Part shown: positions 1 through 8,229 of the stretch, one piece after another
How the letters are laid out: every line of letters starts with the position of its first letter
Numbering within the stretch: position 1 is the stretch's first letter
Assembly (NCBI RefSeq): GCF_014212125.1
Contig: NZ_JACJVP010000001.1
Span: forward strand, 418,548 to 482,547
Direction: 5' to 3'
Length of the DNA stretch: 64,000 nt
From: Cohnella nanjingensis
GTDB taxonomy: Bacteria > Bacillota > Bacilli > Paenibacillales > Paenibacillaceae
Position numbers and translations under genes: made by a program
Notes under the pieces: generated by a model
What the model was told of the DNA's origin: nothing
Seen by the model: only the letters and a program-made list of their open reading frames with translations
Database searches by the model: none

Positions 1-232
1 CTGGGCGGACTTGGCGAGAAACGACTTCCCCCACGCGTGGAACAGATATCGAAAGAGGATATATGCCACAGCAGATCCGATCGTGGAAGCCGATACGTTC
101 ATGACGCTTCCCCAAATCGTGCCATACTTTGCGCCAATGATGCCTCCGACAACGCCAAATGGGACGCCTGGATTACACGCTGCATCCAATCGCCAAAATT
201 TGAAGCAGCAAGGCTATCCATCGATACCGCAT
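1..232 (-). pseudogene. VTT (TVP38/TMEM64, DedA-like) membrane protein gene, broken and cut by window edge
   Basis: On the minus strand an AGTAGGGG ribosome binding site precedes an ATG at 232. It opens a short reading frame beginning MRYRWIALLLQILAIG, a typical first membrane helix, which stops after 19 codons. Directly after it, in another frame, lies NPGVPFGVVGGIIGAKYG followed by a second hydrophobic stretch ending AVAYILFRYLF. This Pro/Gly-rich segment and the following helix resemble the core of TVP38/TMEM64 (VTT) family membrane proteins. About 30 residues normally separate these two parts and are missing here, so a small deletion with a frameshift is the simplest reading. The gene continues off the left edge, so its state beyond the window is unknown. 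It could also be a different gene starting at an internal alternative codon, but no ribosome binding site supports that. Confidence 0.5.
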
Positions 233-376
233 GACATCCCCTACTCAGATTAATCTCGAATGATATCCATACAGCAATTGTATTCGCGAAATCGATACCG
301 ATCAAGCTCGCAAGAGTAAACCATTCGGACGCCACGGACGTCCAATTAAGTGCAACTACCTGGAGGTGAACGATGC

Positions 377-1663
377 ATGACACGCCACGCCAGGAGAATC
401 GTCCTGGGGATCGCAGCAACGGCCGCACTGCTCGCGGGCTGCGCCAGCAAGCCGGAAGCGCAGGCGATCGGACCGCTTCCGTCCGCCTCCCATGCGCCGC
501 CAAGCCACACGGCAATCGCTTCTCCGTCGAAGGAAACCGCAAGTCCGTCTCCATCCGCAACGGTCCCACCATCGGAAGACCAAGCCGGCGAAGTTGCCCT
601 GCAATGGCAGCGCGTGACGGAAGCACCGGCGATCTCGCAGCTGTCCGATTGGCCGTCGAAAGGGCAGCGAACGATTCGCGAATACAAGCTGAAGGCGCAT
701 CCGGGCATGAAGATCGTCGTATACGCCTGGAAAGAAAACGCCGATAATCTCTATGCCGCATTGAAAACGAAGACTGTCGTATACGATCTAGGCATAATCG
801 GCAAGGCTGCATACGGGAAAGCCGAGGACATAACGGTGGAAGACGACGTGGTTGCGTTCCGGCAGAAGCTGGTCAAGGTGACCGGTACCCTCGGAGCGTC
901 GGCCTCGCTCACCCGCTATCTCTCCATCGATCAAGGCGTTCCGAAGCCCGTGCTCGCTGTGGATGCCGGCCGGGCGAGCGAGCTGGATCTGGACTTCGAC
1001 GGAGTCCGGGAGATCGTGGCGACGTCCGGGACGCCCATGAAGACGTACGTCTATCGTTGGAACGAGGATCGTATCGAGCGATGCGACCTAAACGAAGCGC
1101 TTGGAGCTCCTTCGGTAAGTATCAGCCCGGAGTCGGCGGTTGTAGCCGAATTCAGCCCGGACTTGGTCAAGCTGTATTGGCTCGAGCCGAGCAAGATGCG
1201 GCAATTTGCCCAATACAACGCGGAGGAATATCGTTCGGACCGATTCGTCACGATCCCCTATGATGCGGGCGAACTGCAGGAGATCCAGGAAGCGGTGGCT
1301 CAGATCGACCTTGCGACGCCTTATGCGCCCGCCAGAGGCATCGCCACCGACTACGGCATTCAGTCTACAGTCGAGAAGCAAGCGGGCACCATGCAGCTGT
1401 CCTATCCGCATTTTGGGATCAAGCAGTCCAAGCACGATCTGCGGCCCGGCAAAGGGGCGCAAGTGCGCAAGACGGTCAAGCTGGCAGGCGGCGAGGCTTC
1501 CTGGATCGAGACCGCCCCTGGCTCCGGGGCGTGGTACTTGAAGCGAGGAGATACGTATCTGTCGATCATGACCGCCAAGCCGTTCAGTGCGGACCAGCTC
1601 TTGTTCGTCGCGGCCTCGCTCGTGCCGGCGTCGGACATCCATCCGGCGAAGCAGAAAGGCTAA
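377..1663 (+). CDS. secreted lipoprotein of unknown function
   Basis: This gene encodes 428 residues. A GGAGG site lies just before the chosen ATG at 377. Starting there gives MTRHARR, a hydrophobic core and the lipobox ALLAGC with Cys22, so the protein should be a lipid-anchored exported protein. Residues about 25-70 are a Ser/Pro/Thr-rich linker, as is usual in surface lipoproteins. The middle contains an Asp-rich turn (ELDLDFDGVREI) resembling FG-GAP/VCBS-type calcium loops, but no full repeat domain is clear. I do not recognise a known family or enzyme motif. It stands alone, with the VTT remnant upstream on the other strand and guanine deaminase downstream after a 212-base gap, so context gives no function. 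An earlier in-frame ATG at 350 lacks a ribosome binding site and would spoil the signal peptide. Confidence 0.8.
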   Translation: MTRHARRIVLGIAATAALLAGCASKPEAQAIGPLPSASHAPPSHTAIASPSKETASPSPSATVPPSEDQAGEVALQWQRVTEAPAISQLSDWPSKGQRTIREYKLKAHPGMKIVVYAWKENADNLYAALKTKTVVYDLGIIGKAAYGKAEDITVEDDVVAFRQKLVKVTGTLGASASLTRYLSIDQGVPKPVLAVDAGRASELDLDFDGVREIVATSGTPMKTYVYRWNEDRIERCDLNEALGAPSVSISPESAVVAEFSPDLVKLYWLEPSKMRQFAQYNAEEYRSDRFVTIPYDAGELQEIQEAVAQIDLATPYAPARGIATDYGIQSTVEKQAGTMQLSYPHFGIKQSKHDLRPGKGAQVRKTVKLAGGEASWIETAPGSGAWYLKRGDTYLSIMTAKPFSADQLLFVAASLVPASDIHPAKQKG

Positions 1664-1825
1664 ACGAAGCTCGCGGCAGACGGTGCATTTCTTGCGAGAG
1701 ACCTTCTTTTTTCATGGTCATTGCACCTCAGATCGGCATCAGCCCGATAGACGGCGCTCACCCCTCCGGATCATCTTCAACCGCATGCCCTCCCGCCTTT
1801 TGGCCGGGATGGACAGGTGACTTCT

Positions 1826-1834
1826 TGCTATAAT
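1826..1834 (+). promoter_or_regulatory. extended -10 promoter for guanine deaminase
   Basis: TGCTATAAT is a perfect extended -10 element (TGnTATAAT), about 40 bases before the guanine deaminase start. No good -35 box sits 17 bases upstream, which an extended -10 can tolerate. The rest of the gap 1664-1875 shows no gene and no purine riboswitch that I can recognise. Confidence 0.45.
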
Positions 1835-1875
1835 AACGAATAACGATTCGGGAAAAGAAAGGTGCGTCGGAGCGG

Positions 1876-3243
1876 ATGAAGAACTATGCGCGCGTGTTTC
1901 AGGGAACGGCTTTTACGAGCCTCTCTCCTAACGAGGTTGCGATCCTGGAGGATCACCTCTTCTGTATTAACGACGATGGCATGATCGAGGAGGTCGTCGC
2001 CCCTGGCGCTTCCGATTACGAGGCGATTGTACAAGCCTATCAAGACACGGAGATCTTCCGTCGCTTGGCCAAAGGGCAATATTTGCTGCCGGGGCTTGTC
2101 GATCTGCACGTTCACGCGCCGCAATGGGCGCAGTCCGGCACGGCGCTGGATATCCCGCTGTACGATTGGTTGAATACGTACACGTTCCCGCTTGAATCCC
2201 GATTCGCCGATATAACTTTCGCAACGGCCGTATACGAAGAGGTGGTCGGCACGCTGCTGGCCAACGGGACGACGACCGCGCTCTACTTTGCGACGATTCA
2301 TCGCGAAGCCAGTCTGCGTCTAGCGGAGATCTGCGCGGCCAAAGGACAGCGCGGCTTGGTCGGCAAGGTCGTCATGGACGAGCCCGAGCAGAATCCCGAC
2401 TACTATCGCGATGCCGATACGGCGTCGGCGCTGGCGGACACGGAACGATTCATTCTCGAAGTCAAGCGGCTCGCGAAATCGACCAAACAAGGGGTCTACC
2501 CTGTCGTCACCCCGCGCTTCATTCCGAGCTGCACGGACGAGGCGTTAAGAGGGCTCGGCGAACTCGCCGCCAAACATGATACGCATATCCAATCGCACTG
2601 CAGCGAGAGCGATTGGGCGCATGGCTATGTGCGCGATCGATACGGCAAGCATGATGCCTTCGCGCTGCACGACTTCGGACTCCTCGGCGACAAGTCGGTC
2701 ATGGCGCACTGCAACTTCCTGGACGACAACGATGCCGACCTCTTCGCCAAGACGGGGACGGCGATCAGTCATTGTCCCCTCTCGAACGCCTATTTCGCGA
2801 ACAGCGTCATTCCGATCGCGCGCTGGCATGCCAAAGGAATCGAGATCGGATTAGGCTCCGATCTATCGGGCGGCTTCTCCCCTAGCTTGTTCGACAATGC
2901 CCGTCAAGCCGTGATTTCCTCCCGCATGCTGGAAGACGGCGTGAACCACGCCGTTCCTGCCGCGGAACGAGGCGTTCCGAATTCGCGCATCACGATAGAC
3001 GAAGCCTTCTATCTCGCGACGGCCGGCGGCGGCGAGAGCTTAAGCCTACCGATCGGCCGCTTGGCGGAAGAGTTCGCCTGGGACGCCCTCATCGTCGATG
3101 TCTCCGTACCGGGCGCGAAGCTCCCTCTTTTCCATGAAGACGAGTCGCTGTATGACATTTTCCAAAAAATCATGTATTTGATTCGGCCTGAACATATCCG
3201 AGAGGTCTGGGTGCAAGGCGAAAACGTCCATGCCCGGCGTTGA
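1876..3243 (+). CDS. guaD: guanine deaminase (amidohydrolase)
   Basis: The 455-residue protein is the usual length for the amidohydrolase-type guanine deaminase, which converts guanine to xanthine and ammonia in purine salvage in the cytoplasm. The metal-binding HxH motif is present as DLHVHAPQ (His78, His80). The APQW sequence that follows is characteristic of guanine deaminases. Further family motifs are HIQSHCSES, the MAHCNFLDDND segment and the late GLGSDLSGG with the metal-ligand Asp. This is a metal-dependent enzyme, unlike the shorter CDA-fold GuaD of Bacillus subtilis. The gene appears monocistronic: an extended -10 promoter lies in front and a 14-bp hairpin directly behind. The ATG start is preceded by only a weak GGTGCGTCGGAG site. 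I see no transporter for purines next to it. Confidence 0.9.
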   Translation: MKNYARVFQGTAFTSLSPNEVAILEDHLFCINDDGMIEEVVAPGASDYEAIVQAYQDTEIFRRLAKGQYLLPGLVDLHVHAPQWAQSGTALDIPLYDWLNTYTFPLESRFADITFATAVYEEVVGTLLANGTTTALYFATIHREASLRLAEICAAKGQRGLVGKVVMDEPEQNPDYYRDADTASALADTERFILEVKRLAKSTKQGVYPVVTPRFIPSCTDEALRGLGELAAKHDTHIQSHCSESDWAHGYVRDRYGKHDAFALHDFGLLGDKSVMAHCNFLDDNDADLFAKTGTAISHCPLSNAYFANSVIPIARWHAKGIEIGLGSDLSGGFSPSLFDNARQAVISSRMLEDGVNHAVPAAERGVPNSRITIDEAFYLATAGGGESLSLPIGRLAEEFAWDALIVDVSVPGAKLPLFHEDESLYDIFQKIMYLIRPEHIREVWVQGENVHARR

Positions 3244-3265
3244 CCGAACTCGCAACGAAGAAAAC

Positions 3266-3297
3266 ACGAAGACCACCTGCAGACAGGTGGTCTTCGT
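3266..3297. terminator. bidirectional hairpin between convergent genes
   Basis: A perfect 14-bp stem (3266-3279 with 3284-3297, loop CAGA) lies between the convergent guanine deaminase and oxidoreductase genes. The minus-strand side is followed by GTTTTCTT, the plus-strand side has no T-run, so it works best for the minus-strand gene but may serve both. Confidence 0.7.
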
Positions 3298-3316
3298 CGT
3301 GAACCGCAAAGGTTGA

Positions 3317-4195
3317 TTATGCGTTTGTCGTTTTGGAGATCTCGCGAACCAGTTGACCGAGAGCCTCGTCGATCGGCGTCAAAGATCTTCCGAGAAGCTT
3401 TTCGAAATCGCTGTTTTCAATCTCCAGCTCTCCTTCTCGAATGCCCTGTTGGATGCCTACAAGGATGGGGATGACGAAGTCCGGCACGCCGACGCTTTGC
3501 ATGATCTCCGCATAAGCGGCATCGTCGACCTGCTGCAACGGAACATCCTTGCCCCGTACGTTGCCGAGCGCAGACGCGATCTCCGCTTGCGTCAGCAGCT
3601 TGCCGGACAGCTCGTAGACGGTATTCTCGTGCCCATTCCCCGTCAGAACTGCGGCGGCGGCTTCCGCATATTCTTGCTGAAGCGCCCAGCCGACCTTTCC
3701 CGATTCCGCGGACGTCACCCAAGGCGCCCCGGCCAGCACTCCCTGGATGCTCGCAATCTCGTTCTCCAAGTACCAGTTATTGCGCAGGAATGAGTATGGG
3801 ATGCCTGTTTTCAGAATCGCTTTCTCCGTCTCTTGGTGCGTAGGCGCGAGGAACAACTTGCTTTCGCTTGCATTCGCTAGGCTGGTATAAGCAATGAATC
3901 CCACCTGTGCGCGCGCGGCTGCATCCACCGCATATTTGTGTTGCCGGATCCGGGTTTCATTGTCGCCGTCCGCGGAGATGATCAGTAACCGGTCGATCCC
4001 CGCGAAGGCTGCATCTAAGGACTCGGGGCGGTCAAAATCTCCTTGCCGAACTTCTACGCCGCGCGTGCGCAGCGATTCCGCTTTCTCCGGATTGCGGACG
4101 CTTACGGCCAACTGATCCGCGGGAACGGATTTCAATAAGGTTTCTACCACTTTTGTTCCGAGTTTGCCGGTTGCCCCAGTGACTAAAATTTTCAT
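3317..4195 (-). CDS. NmrA/QorB-type NAD(P)-dependent oxidoreductase
   Basis: The 292-residue protein belongs to the atypical short-chain dehydrogenase group that includes NAD(P)H:quinone oxidoreductase 2 (QorB/YtfG). It opens with the Rossmann loop GATGKLG (residues 7-13), followed by VRNPEKA and the GDFDRPESL segment typical of this group. The middle YSFLRNNWYLEN is also characteristic. Such enzymes reduce quinones or sense the NADP(H) state. I chose the ATG at 4195 because GGAGG lies 8 bases upstream; the longer frame from 4219 has no such site. The Rrf2 regulator gene lies directly upstream on the same strand. A 9-base element in its promoter recurs at the Rrf2 gene, which points to control by that regulator, as for the ywnA/ywnB pair of Bacillus subtilis. 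Quinone reduction is inferred from family only. Confidence 0.85.
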   Translation of the reverse strand: MKILVTGATGKLGTKVVETLLKSVPADQLAVSVRNPEKAESLRTRGVEVRQGDFDRPESLDAAFAGIDRLLIISADGDNETRIRQHKYAVDAAARAQVGFIAYTSLANASESKLFLAPTHQETEKAILKTGIPYSFLRNNWYLENEIASIQGVLAGAPWVTSAESGKVGWALQQEYAEAAAAVLTGNGHENTVYELSGKLLTQAEIASALGNVRGKDVPLQQVDDAAYAEIMQSVGVPDFVIPILVGIQQGIREGELEIENSDFEKLLGRSLTPIDEALGQLVREISKTTNA

Positions 4196-4238
4196 TGAAA
4201 ATGCCTCCAATGCGTTCATTTTTTATCATAACCAATGC

Positions 4239-4247
4239 GGTTACAAC
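4239..4247. promoter_or_regulatory. possible Rrf2 operator upstream of oxidoreductase
   Basis: The sequence GGTTACAAC on the plus strand lies in the 84-base gap between the Rrf2 gene and the oxidoreductase. Read on the minus strand it forms GTAACC, a five-base spacer and GGTTAT, an imperfect inverted repeat. The same nine bases occur, in opposite orientation, at 4713-4721 in the Rrf2 promoter. Confidence 0.4.
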
Positions 4248-4279
4248 GAAGTTATAAAATAAGAGCTCACCAAGGAGCT

Positions 4280-4705
4280 TTATTTTGTGAATCGATCGAC
4301 CAATTGACCTATGGTCGTCTGTGCGAGCCTCTGTTCCATGAGCGTTTGCGCGTCGTTCAATTCCGCTTGGAGAACATGCTCGATATTCCTTCCGACTAAG
4401 CAATGGATATTCGAATTCTCATGGATGCGAAATAAGCGATCCCGCTCCGTCACATTCACGGCACGATAAACCTCAAGAAGCGAAATCTGGTTGGGATCCT
4501 TGCGCAACGAAGCGCCTCCTACCCCCGGACGAACGTCGACTAAGCCCGCCTTCTTTAGCATCCCCATGATTCTCCTGATGATAACGGGATTGGTGTTCAC
4601 GCTGCCCGCGATAAAATCCCCGGTGCAATCTTCCTTGTACAAGGCGATCAGAGAAAGGGCATGAACGGCAACGGAAAAGCGCGTACTGAGCTGTTTCAAT
4701 GTCAT
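4280..4705 (-). CDS. Rrf2-family transcriptional regulator
   Basis: The 141-residue protein has the N-terminal winged helix of Rrf2 regulators (MTLKQLSTRFSVAVHALSLI, then NTNPVIIRRIMGMLKKAG). The wing segment VRPGVGGASL follows and LLEVYRAV begins the linker helix. It contains only two cysteines, Cys27 and Cys102. It therefore lacks the three-Cys cluster of Fe-S proteins such as IscR and more likely senses redox state by thiols or has another signal. The start at 4705 was chosen by alignment to the family. The transcript would have a very short leader because the TATAAT box ends only 17 bases before this ATG. The NmrA-type oxidoreductase follows 84 bases downstream on the same strand. The same 9-base motif sits at both promoters, which suggests autoregulation and joint control. 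Confidence 0.85.
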   Translation of the reverse strand: MTLKQLSTRFSVAVHALSLIALYKEDCTGDFIAGSVNTNPVIIRRIMGMLKKAGLVDVRPGVGGASLRKDPNQISLLEVYRAVNVTERDRLFRIHENSNIHCLVGRNIEHVLQAELNDAQTLMEQRLAQTTIGQLVDRFTK

Positions 4706-4712
4706 CACCACC

Positions 4713-4750
4713 GTTGTAACCATTATAGTTCTAAGTCGTCGATTTCGCAA
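4713..4750 (-). promoter_or_regulatory. promoter with overlapping operator for the Rrf2 gene
   Basis: On the minus strand TTGCGA (4750-4745) and TATAAT (4727-4722) are 17 bases apart, a good sigma-A promoter. GGTTACAAC follows the -10 box immediately (4721-4713), across the expected start of transcription. A repressor bound there would block its own gene. Confidence 0.6.
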
Positions 4751-4775
4751 CGCCATTTTTGCTTCCTTCATTCGG

Positions 4776-4810
4776 AAAAAGGAGATGCAGCCTGACAGGG
4801 CTGCACCTCC
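4776..4810 (-). terminator. terminator of the aldo/keto reductase gene
   Basis: A 12-bp perfect stem (GGAGATGCAGCC at 4781-4792 with 4799-4810, loop of six) is followed on the minus strand by TTTTT. It lies 26 bases downstream of the reductase stop codon. Confidence 0.85.
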
Positions 4811-4835
4811 TTCGCATCCTTCGCCGCGCTCCGGA

Positions 4836-5804
4836 CTAGGCTTCCTCGCTACGATCCGTCGCGGGTGGCGGATCGATCGACAGCGCGGTGATCTCCTTGC
4901 GCTGCGTCTCGGTGAAGGCAAGGTCTACCGCCGCCAAGGAGGGCTCCAGCTGCTCCACGCTGCGCGCGCCGATGATCGGCGCCGTGATGGCCGGGTGACC
5001 GAGCACCCAGGCCACCGCCAAAGTCGCCGGATGAATGTCTTGCTCGCGGGAATACGCGGAGAACCGGTCCGCGATCGCATAATTAATATCGTCCTCGTAC
5101 CGCTTCGTATAATTGGCTTGTTCGATAAGCCTGCCGGATTCCGGTCGTTTGCCGACGCCGTACTTGCCGGTCAACAAGCCCCCGCCCAGCGGACTGTAGC
5201 TGATGACGCCTAGTTGTTCCGATTCGGCGAGCGGCAGAATCTCGACTTCGGCCTGACGCTTGACGAGGTTGTACATCGGCTGGACCAAGGCGAAGCTCGC
5301 CAAGCTCTCCCTCGCAGAGATGCCCAGCGCTTTGGCGATCTGCCACGCCGCCCAGTTGCTGACCGCAGGGTACAAGATCTTCCCTTGCCGGCGCAAGTCG
5401 TCCAGCGTGCGAACCGTCTCCTCGATCGCCGTCAGCGAATCGAATCGATGGATGAAATAAAACTCGATTCGGTCCGTACGGAGCCGCTTCAGGCTCTGCT
5501 CCACTGATAGCGACAGATGCCTGCGCGATGAGCCACGCGCGTTCACGTCGTCCCCGAAGGGGAAGCCCGCCTTCGAGGTGAGGACCAGCTCGTCCCGATT
5601 GCCCGCGATCAGCTCCCCCAGGATCTCCTCCGATACGCCGCCGCTGTAGACGTTCGCGGTGTCGAAGAAGTTAATGCCCTTGTCCAAGCAGCGGTGAAAC
5701 AACTGCTTGGACGTCTCCCGATCGGCGTTGCCGCCGAAAGACATCGTCCCGAAGCAGAGCTCCGATACCTGTATGCCCGTTTTCCCGACCGTCTTGTACT
5801 TCAT
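4836..5804 (-). CDS. aldo/keto reductase
   Basis: The 322-residue protein matches the aldo/keto reductase family (NADPH-dependent reduction of aldehydes and ketones, TIM barrel, cytoplasmic), close to the YhdN/potassium-channel beta-subunit-like branch. The catalytic tetrad is visible: Asp48 and Tyr53 in FFDTANVYSGG, Lys78 in LVLTSKAGF and His119 in FYFIHRFD. The N-terminus MKYKTVGKTGIQVSELCFGT is the standard first strand. The C-terminal NADPH-binding segment contains PIIGARSVEQLE. The start is supported by AAGGAGG, although its spacing of about 12 bases is longer than usual. It is a single-gene unit ending at a clear terminator. The natural substrate cannot be read from sequence. Confidence 0.9.
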   Translation of the reverse strand: MKYKTVGKTGIQVSELCFGTMSFGGNADRETSKQLFHRCLDKGINFFDTANVYSGGVSEEILGELIAGNRDELVLTSKAGFPFGDDVNARGSSRRHLSLSVEQSLKRLRTDRIEFYFIHRFDSLTAIEETVRTLDDLRRQGKILYPAVSNWAAWQIAKALGISARESLASFALVQPMYNLVKRQAEVEILPLAESEQLGVISYSPLGGGLLTGKYGVGKRPESGRLIEQANYTKRYEDDINYAIADRFSAYSREQDIHPATLAVAWVLGHPAITAPIIGARSVEQLEPSLAAVDLAFTETQRKEITALSIDPPPATDRSEEA

Positions 5805-6026
5805 GATGCCAGCTAGCCTCCTTTGAGTCTGATGGCGCTAGATGAACCCATCTCTTTTCCTCCAACAGTCCCTGTCTATCTCAACAATAGACTTTGGCTT
5901 CACCTCTTGCAACCTCTTACCGCAGCGTAGGCAAAACGGAAAAAACCGCGTCATGCGCGGTTCTCCTACGATCATGCAAGCGAACCGATTGGGTCCATAT
6001 CGGGATGCGTCATGCAAGCAGCAAGC

Positions 6027-6056
6027 CGCGGCTCTCCTCATGCGAGAAGAGCCGCG
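6027..6056 (-). terminator. hairpin behind the DUF5010 gene
   Basis: A 9-bp stem CGCGGCTCT / AGAGCCGCG (6027-6035 with 6048-6056) starts about 19 bases behind the stop codon of the secreted protein at 6075. The tail is T-rich but broken, so termination may be weak. The remaining bases 5805-6026 show no gene. Confidence 0.5.
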
Positions 6057-6074
6057 ACCGCACACCATCTCCGG

Positions 6075-8003
6075 CTAATTCGTCCAATAGTTGACGTTGA
6101 AGTCCCCGTCGATCATCTCGAGGCGGACGGTATGGTAGGAGCCGCTAGGGAACGTGAACGTGCCTGCGTTCACCGTCTGGTACGTCTGCCATCCCCCCGT
6201 GTTCGGGAGCGTCGTCGTCGGCCCGGCGACGCCGTCCACGACGAAGCGCAGCCGCTTGCCGCTGTTCGGCGTGGCGACGCGTACTTTCAGCGTGACGGTG
6301 CCCTGCAGCGGCACTTCCTTCCACTCCAGCCATTCGCCCGGCGCGATGTTGCCGACGTTCCAGCCGCCGCCCGTATCTCCCGTCTCCCCCACATCCAGAT
6401 CACCATCGCGATAGAATCCGAAAACATTGCCCGCCGTCGTGTCGCTATAGGCGTCGGCGCTCTCTGCTTCAACCCTTAGCGCCGACGGGAACGGATCGCG
6501 GGAGAACTGGCGCAGGATATTGATCATCTGATTCGGATAGTCGTACCAGGTCTGGGCGTACGTGCCGTCCCGGCCGCGCCACATCGCCGCGTTCTCCTCC
6601 CAGTCGGAGAAACCCTCGACCAGCGTGACGAGACTGATCGGCACCGTCGCCGCCAGATTGTCCTTGAGCGTCTGCCCGTGATTCGGCTGAATCTCCATAT
6701 GCGTCGAACCGACGTCGAATCGGAAGGACGGCACCGTGACGGCGAAGTTTTTGCCGTTGAAGGTGTTGATGGACTTGCCCCCCGGGACCGGGAACCAGTT
6801 GTGCACGCCGTCGACGACGGAGGCGACGGTCGGGTCCTCGCTGAGCCACGACTGGTCGACGATGAGAAACGGATTGACGCCGAACTCGGTCTGCGCCTGT
6901 TGGCGAACATACTCCACCATTTTCTTCAGATTGCCGTTGCCCTGGTTCGTGAAGGCGAAGTCTCCGATCCCCCATTCGTAGATGACGGGCCGGCCGTCGA
7001 TCTTGAAGCGCATATTGTCCGGCACCGCCTGGAAGAATGCCCTCAGGTTGTTGTCCCAGATATACTTGTAGCCGCCTTCGCCCGTGCCGTCCGCATCGCC
7101 GACGTCGAACTTCGGATTATAGCCGCCCGTGCCGTGCTTGAAGGCGTTCTTCTTGTCCGTCATCGAGGCCGGCGTGTCGTCGAGCGCGCTGATCTTCAGC
7201 CGATCGGCCGCGCCGCGGCGATTGATGGCGGCTACGAGCCCGCTGAGCTTGCGGGTATCGCCCCCGCTGTTGGCGCTCAGCGGAGGGTCCAGATAGCCGC
7301 GAATCGTCGGCGCGACGAAGTCGACGCCGGCGGAGAGCAGTTCTTCCACGTAATTGTCCCAGAACTTGCTCTCGTCGGCCGTAGCCTTGAAAAGCGGCAG
7401 GTTGAGAATCTGGTTGCCCTGGTTGTCGTAGGAGCCGCCGTGCAACGTCCTGTCCGAGAAGCCGAACGTCACGCCCAAGTAGTGCGGTCCCTGCGGGTTG
7501 GGCGAGAATATGACGACCCGCTCGAACGTCTCGGCAGGACCAGCCGAATCGCTGTCCGCGTGGAGCGGGACGGTCGTGGAGACGTCCGCGCTGACGTATT
7601 TTCCGTTCGCGTTCGACAGAATGTAGATCTGATTGCCGCCGGCGTCGACGATCTGGAACTTTTCGTTCGCCCCGATCGTCGTCGCGTTGGCGACCAATTG
7701 ATTATTGGCCTGCTTGGAGACGTATTTGCCGTTGACGTTCGCCTGCAGCGCGTACAACCCGCCGCCCGCGTCTTTCACGGCGAATTGCTCCCATGAGCCC
7801 GCAGAGGTCCGGTTCGCGATAAGCGGACTGGCCCCCGAATTGTCGGCGCAGACGTAGTTGTTGTTCGACAGCGCTTTGAGCGCGATCGACTCCCCCGCAA
7901 CCGGCGTCGACGCGTTGGCTCTGGACGGGGCGCGGACAGCGAATAGCGGCAGCGCTAGCGCCATTGCGAGCACCCACATCATGGATTTGGTACCGAATCT
8001 CAT
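6075..8003 (-). CDS. secreted DUF5010 protein with fascin-like and CBM6 domains
   Basis: The 642-residue protein carries a signal peptide (residues 1 to about 31, ending RANA). Residues about 36-165 repeat the pattern NNYVCADN / NGKYVSKQANN / NGKYVSADVS, which marks a fascin-like beta-trefoil. Residues about 170-505 match the DUF5010 type of TIM-barrel domain (HYLGVTFGFSDRT, RPVIYEWGIGDFAF, HNWFPVPGG), probably a glycoside hydrolase of unsettled specificity. The C-terminus (about 510-640) looks like a CBM6-type sugar-binding module (RVEAESADAY, GWNVGNIAPGEWLEW, SYHTVRLEMIDGDFNVNYW). There is no lipobox or cell-wall anchor, so it is likely released. The gene follows the importer genes on the same strand with its own AAGGAGG site, 226 bases behind the binding-protein gene. 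It probably degrades a glycan whose products that importer takes up, which is inference. Confidence 0.8.
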   Translation of the reverse strand: MRFGTKSMMWVLAMALALPLFAVRAPSRANASTPVAGESIALKALSNNNYVCADNSGASPLIANRTSAGSWEQFAVKDAGGGLYALQANVNGKYVSKQANNQLVANATTIGANEKFQIVDAGGNQIYILSNANGKYVSADVSTTVPLHADSDSAGPAETFERVVIFSPNPQGPHYLGVTFGFSDRTLHGGSYDNQGNQILNLPLFKATADESKFWDNYVEELLSAGVDFVAPTIRGYLDPPLSANSGGDTRKLSGLVAAINRRGAADRLKISALDDTPASMTDKKNAFKHGTGGYNPKFDVGDADGTGEGGYKYIWDNNLRAFFQAVPDNMRFKIDGRPVIYEWGIGDFAFTNQGNGNLKKMVEYVRQQAQTEFGVNPFLIVDQSWLSEDPTVASVVDGVHNWFPVPGGKSINTFNGKNFAVTVPSFRFDVGSTHMEIQPNHGQTLKDNLAATVPISLVTLVEGFSDWEENAAMWRGRDGTYAQTWYDYPNQMINILRQFSRDPFPSALRVEAESADAYSDTTAGNVFGFYRDGDLDVGETGDTGGGWNVGNIAPGEWLEWKEVPLQGTVTLKVRVATPNSGKRLRFVVDGVAGPTTTLPNTGGWQTYQTVNAGTFTFPSGSYHTVRLEMIDGDFNVNYWTN

Positions 8004-8151
8004 CGAATAGCCTCCTTAATATCGATCGTTTTTTCTACCGGCGCTTCTGACATTCCGATTCTTCAGCCATCTTCCCTTCTCTTCAGTTCAACATAGGTGC
8101 AATACAAAGGTCGCTCCATCACCTCCTTTCGCGGATGCGCTTTCAATTCCG

Positions 8152-8185
8152 AGAAAAAAGAAACGGCCACCCTCATCAAAGGCCG
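8152..8185 (-). terminator. terminator behind the binding-protein gene at 8230
   Basis: On the minus strand CGGCC (8185-8181) pairs with GGCCG (8164-8168 on the plus strand) and is followed by TTTCTTTTTTCT. The stem is short but the T-rich tail is good. It separates the importer operon from the secreted DUF5010 gene. Confidence 0.45.
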
Positions 8186-8229
8186 GAACGAACGAGGCGG
8201 CAACCGGAGGCTGCCGCGCCGTCCCCGTT

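Noticed and set aside
6678-7796. Plus-strand open frame of 372 codons inside the DUF5010 gene
   Set aside because: It is antisense to a clearly coding gene, is rich in Arg, Val and Asp, lacks a ribosome binding site and shows no family motif. It is a high-GC shadow.
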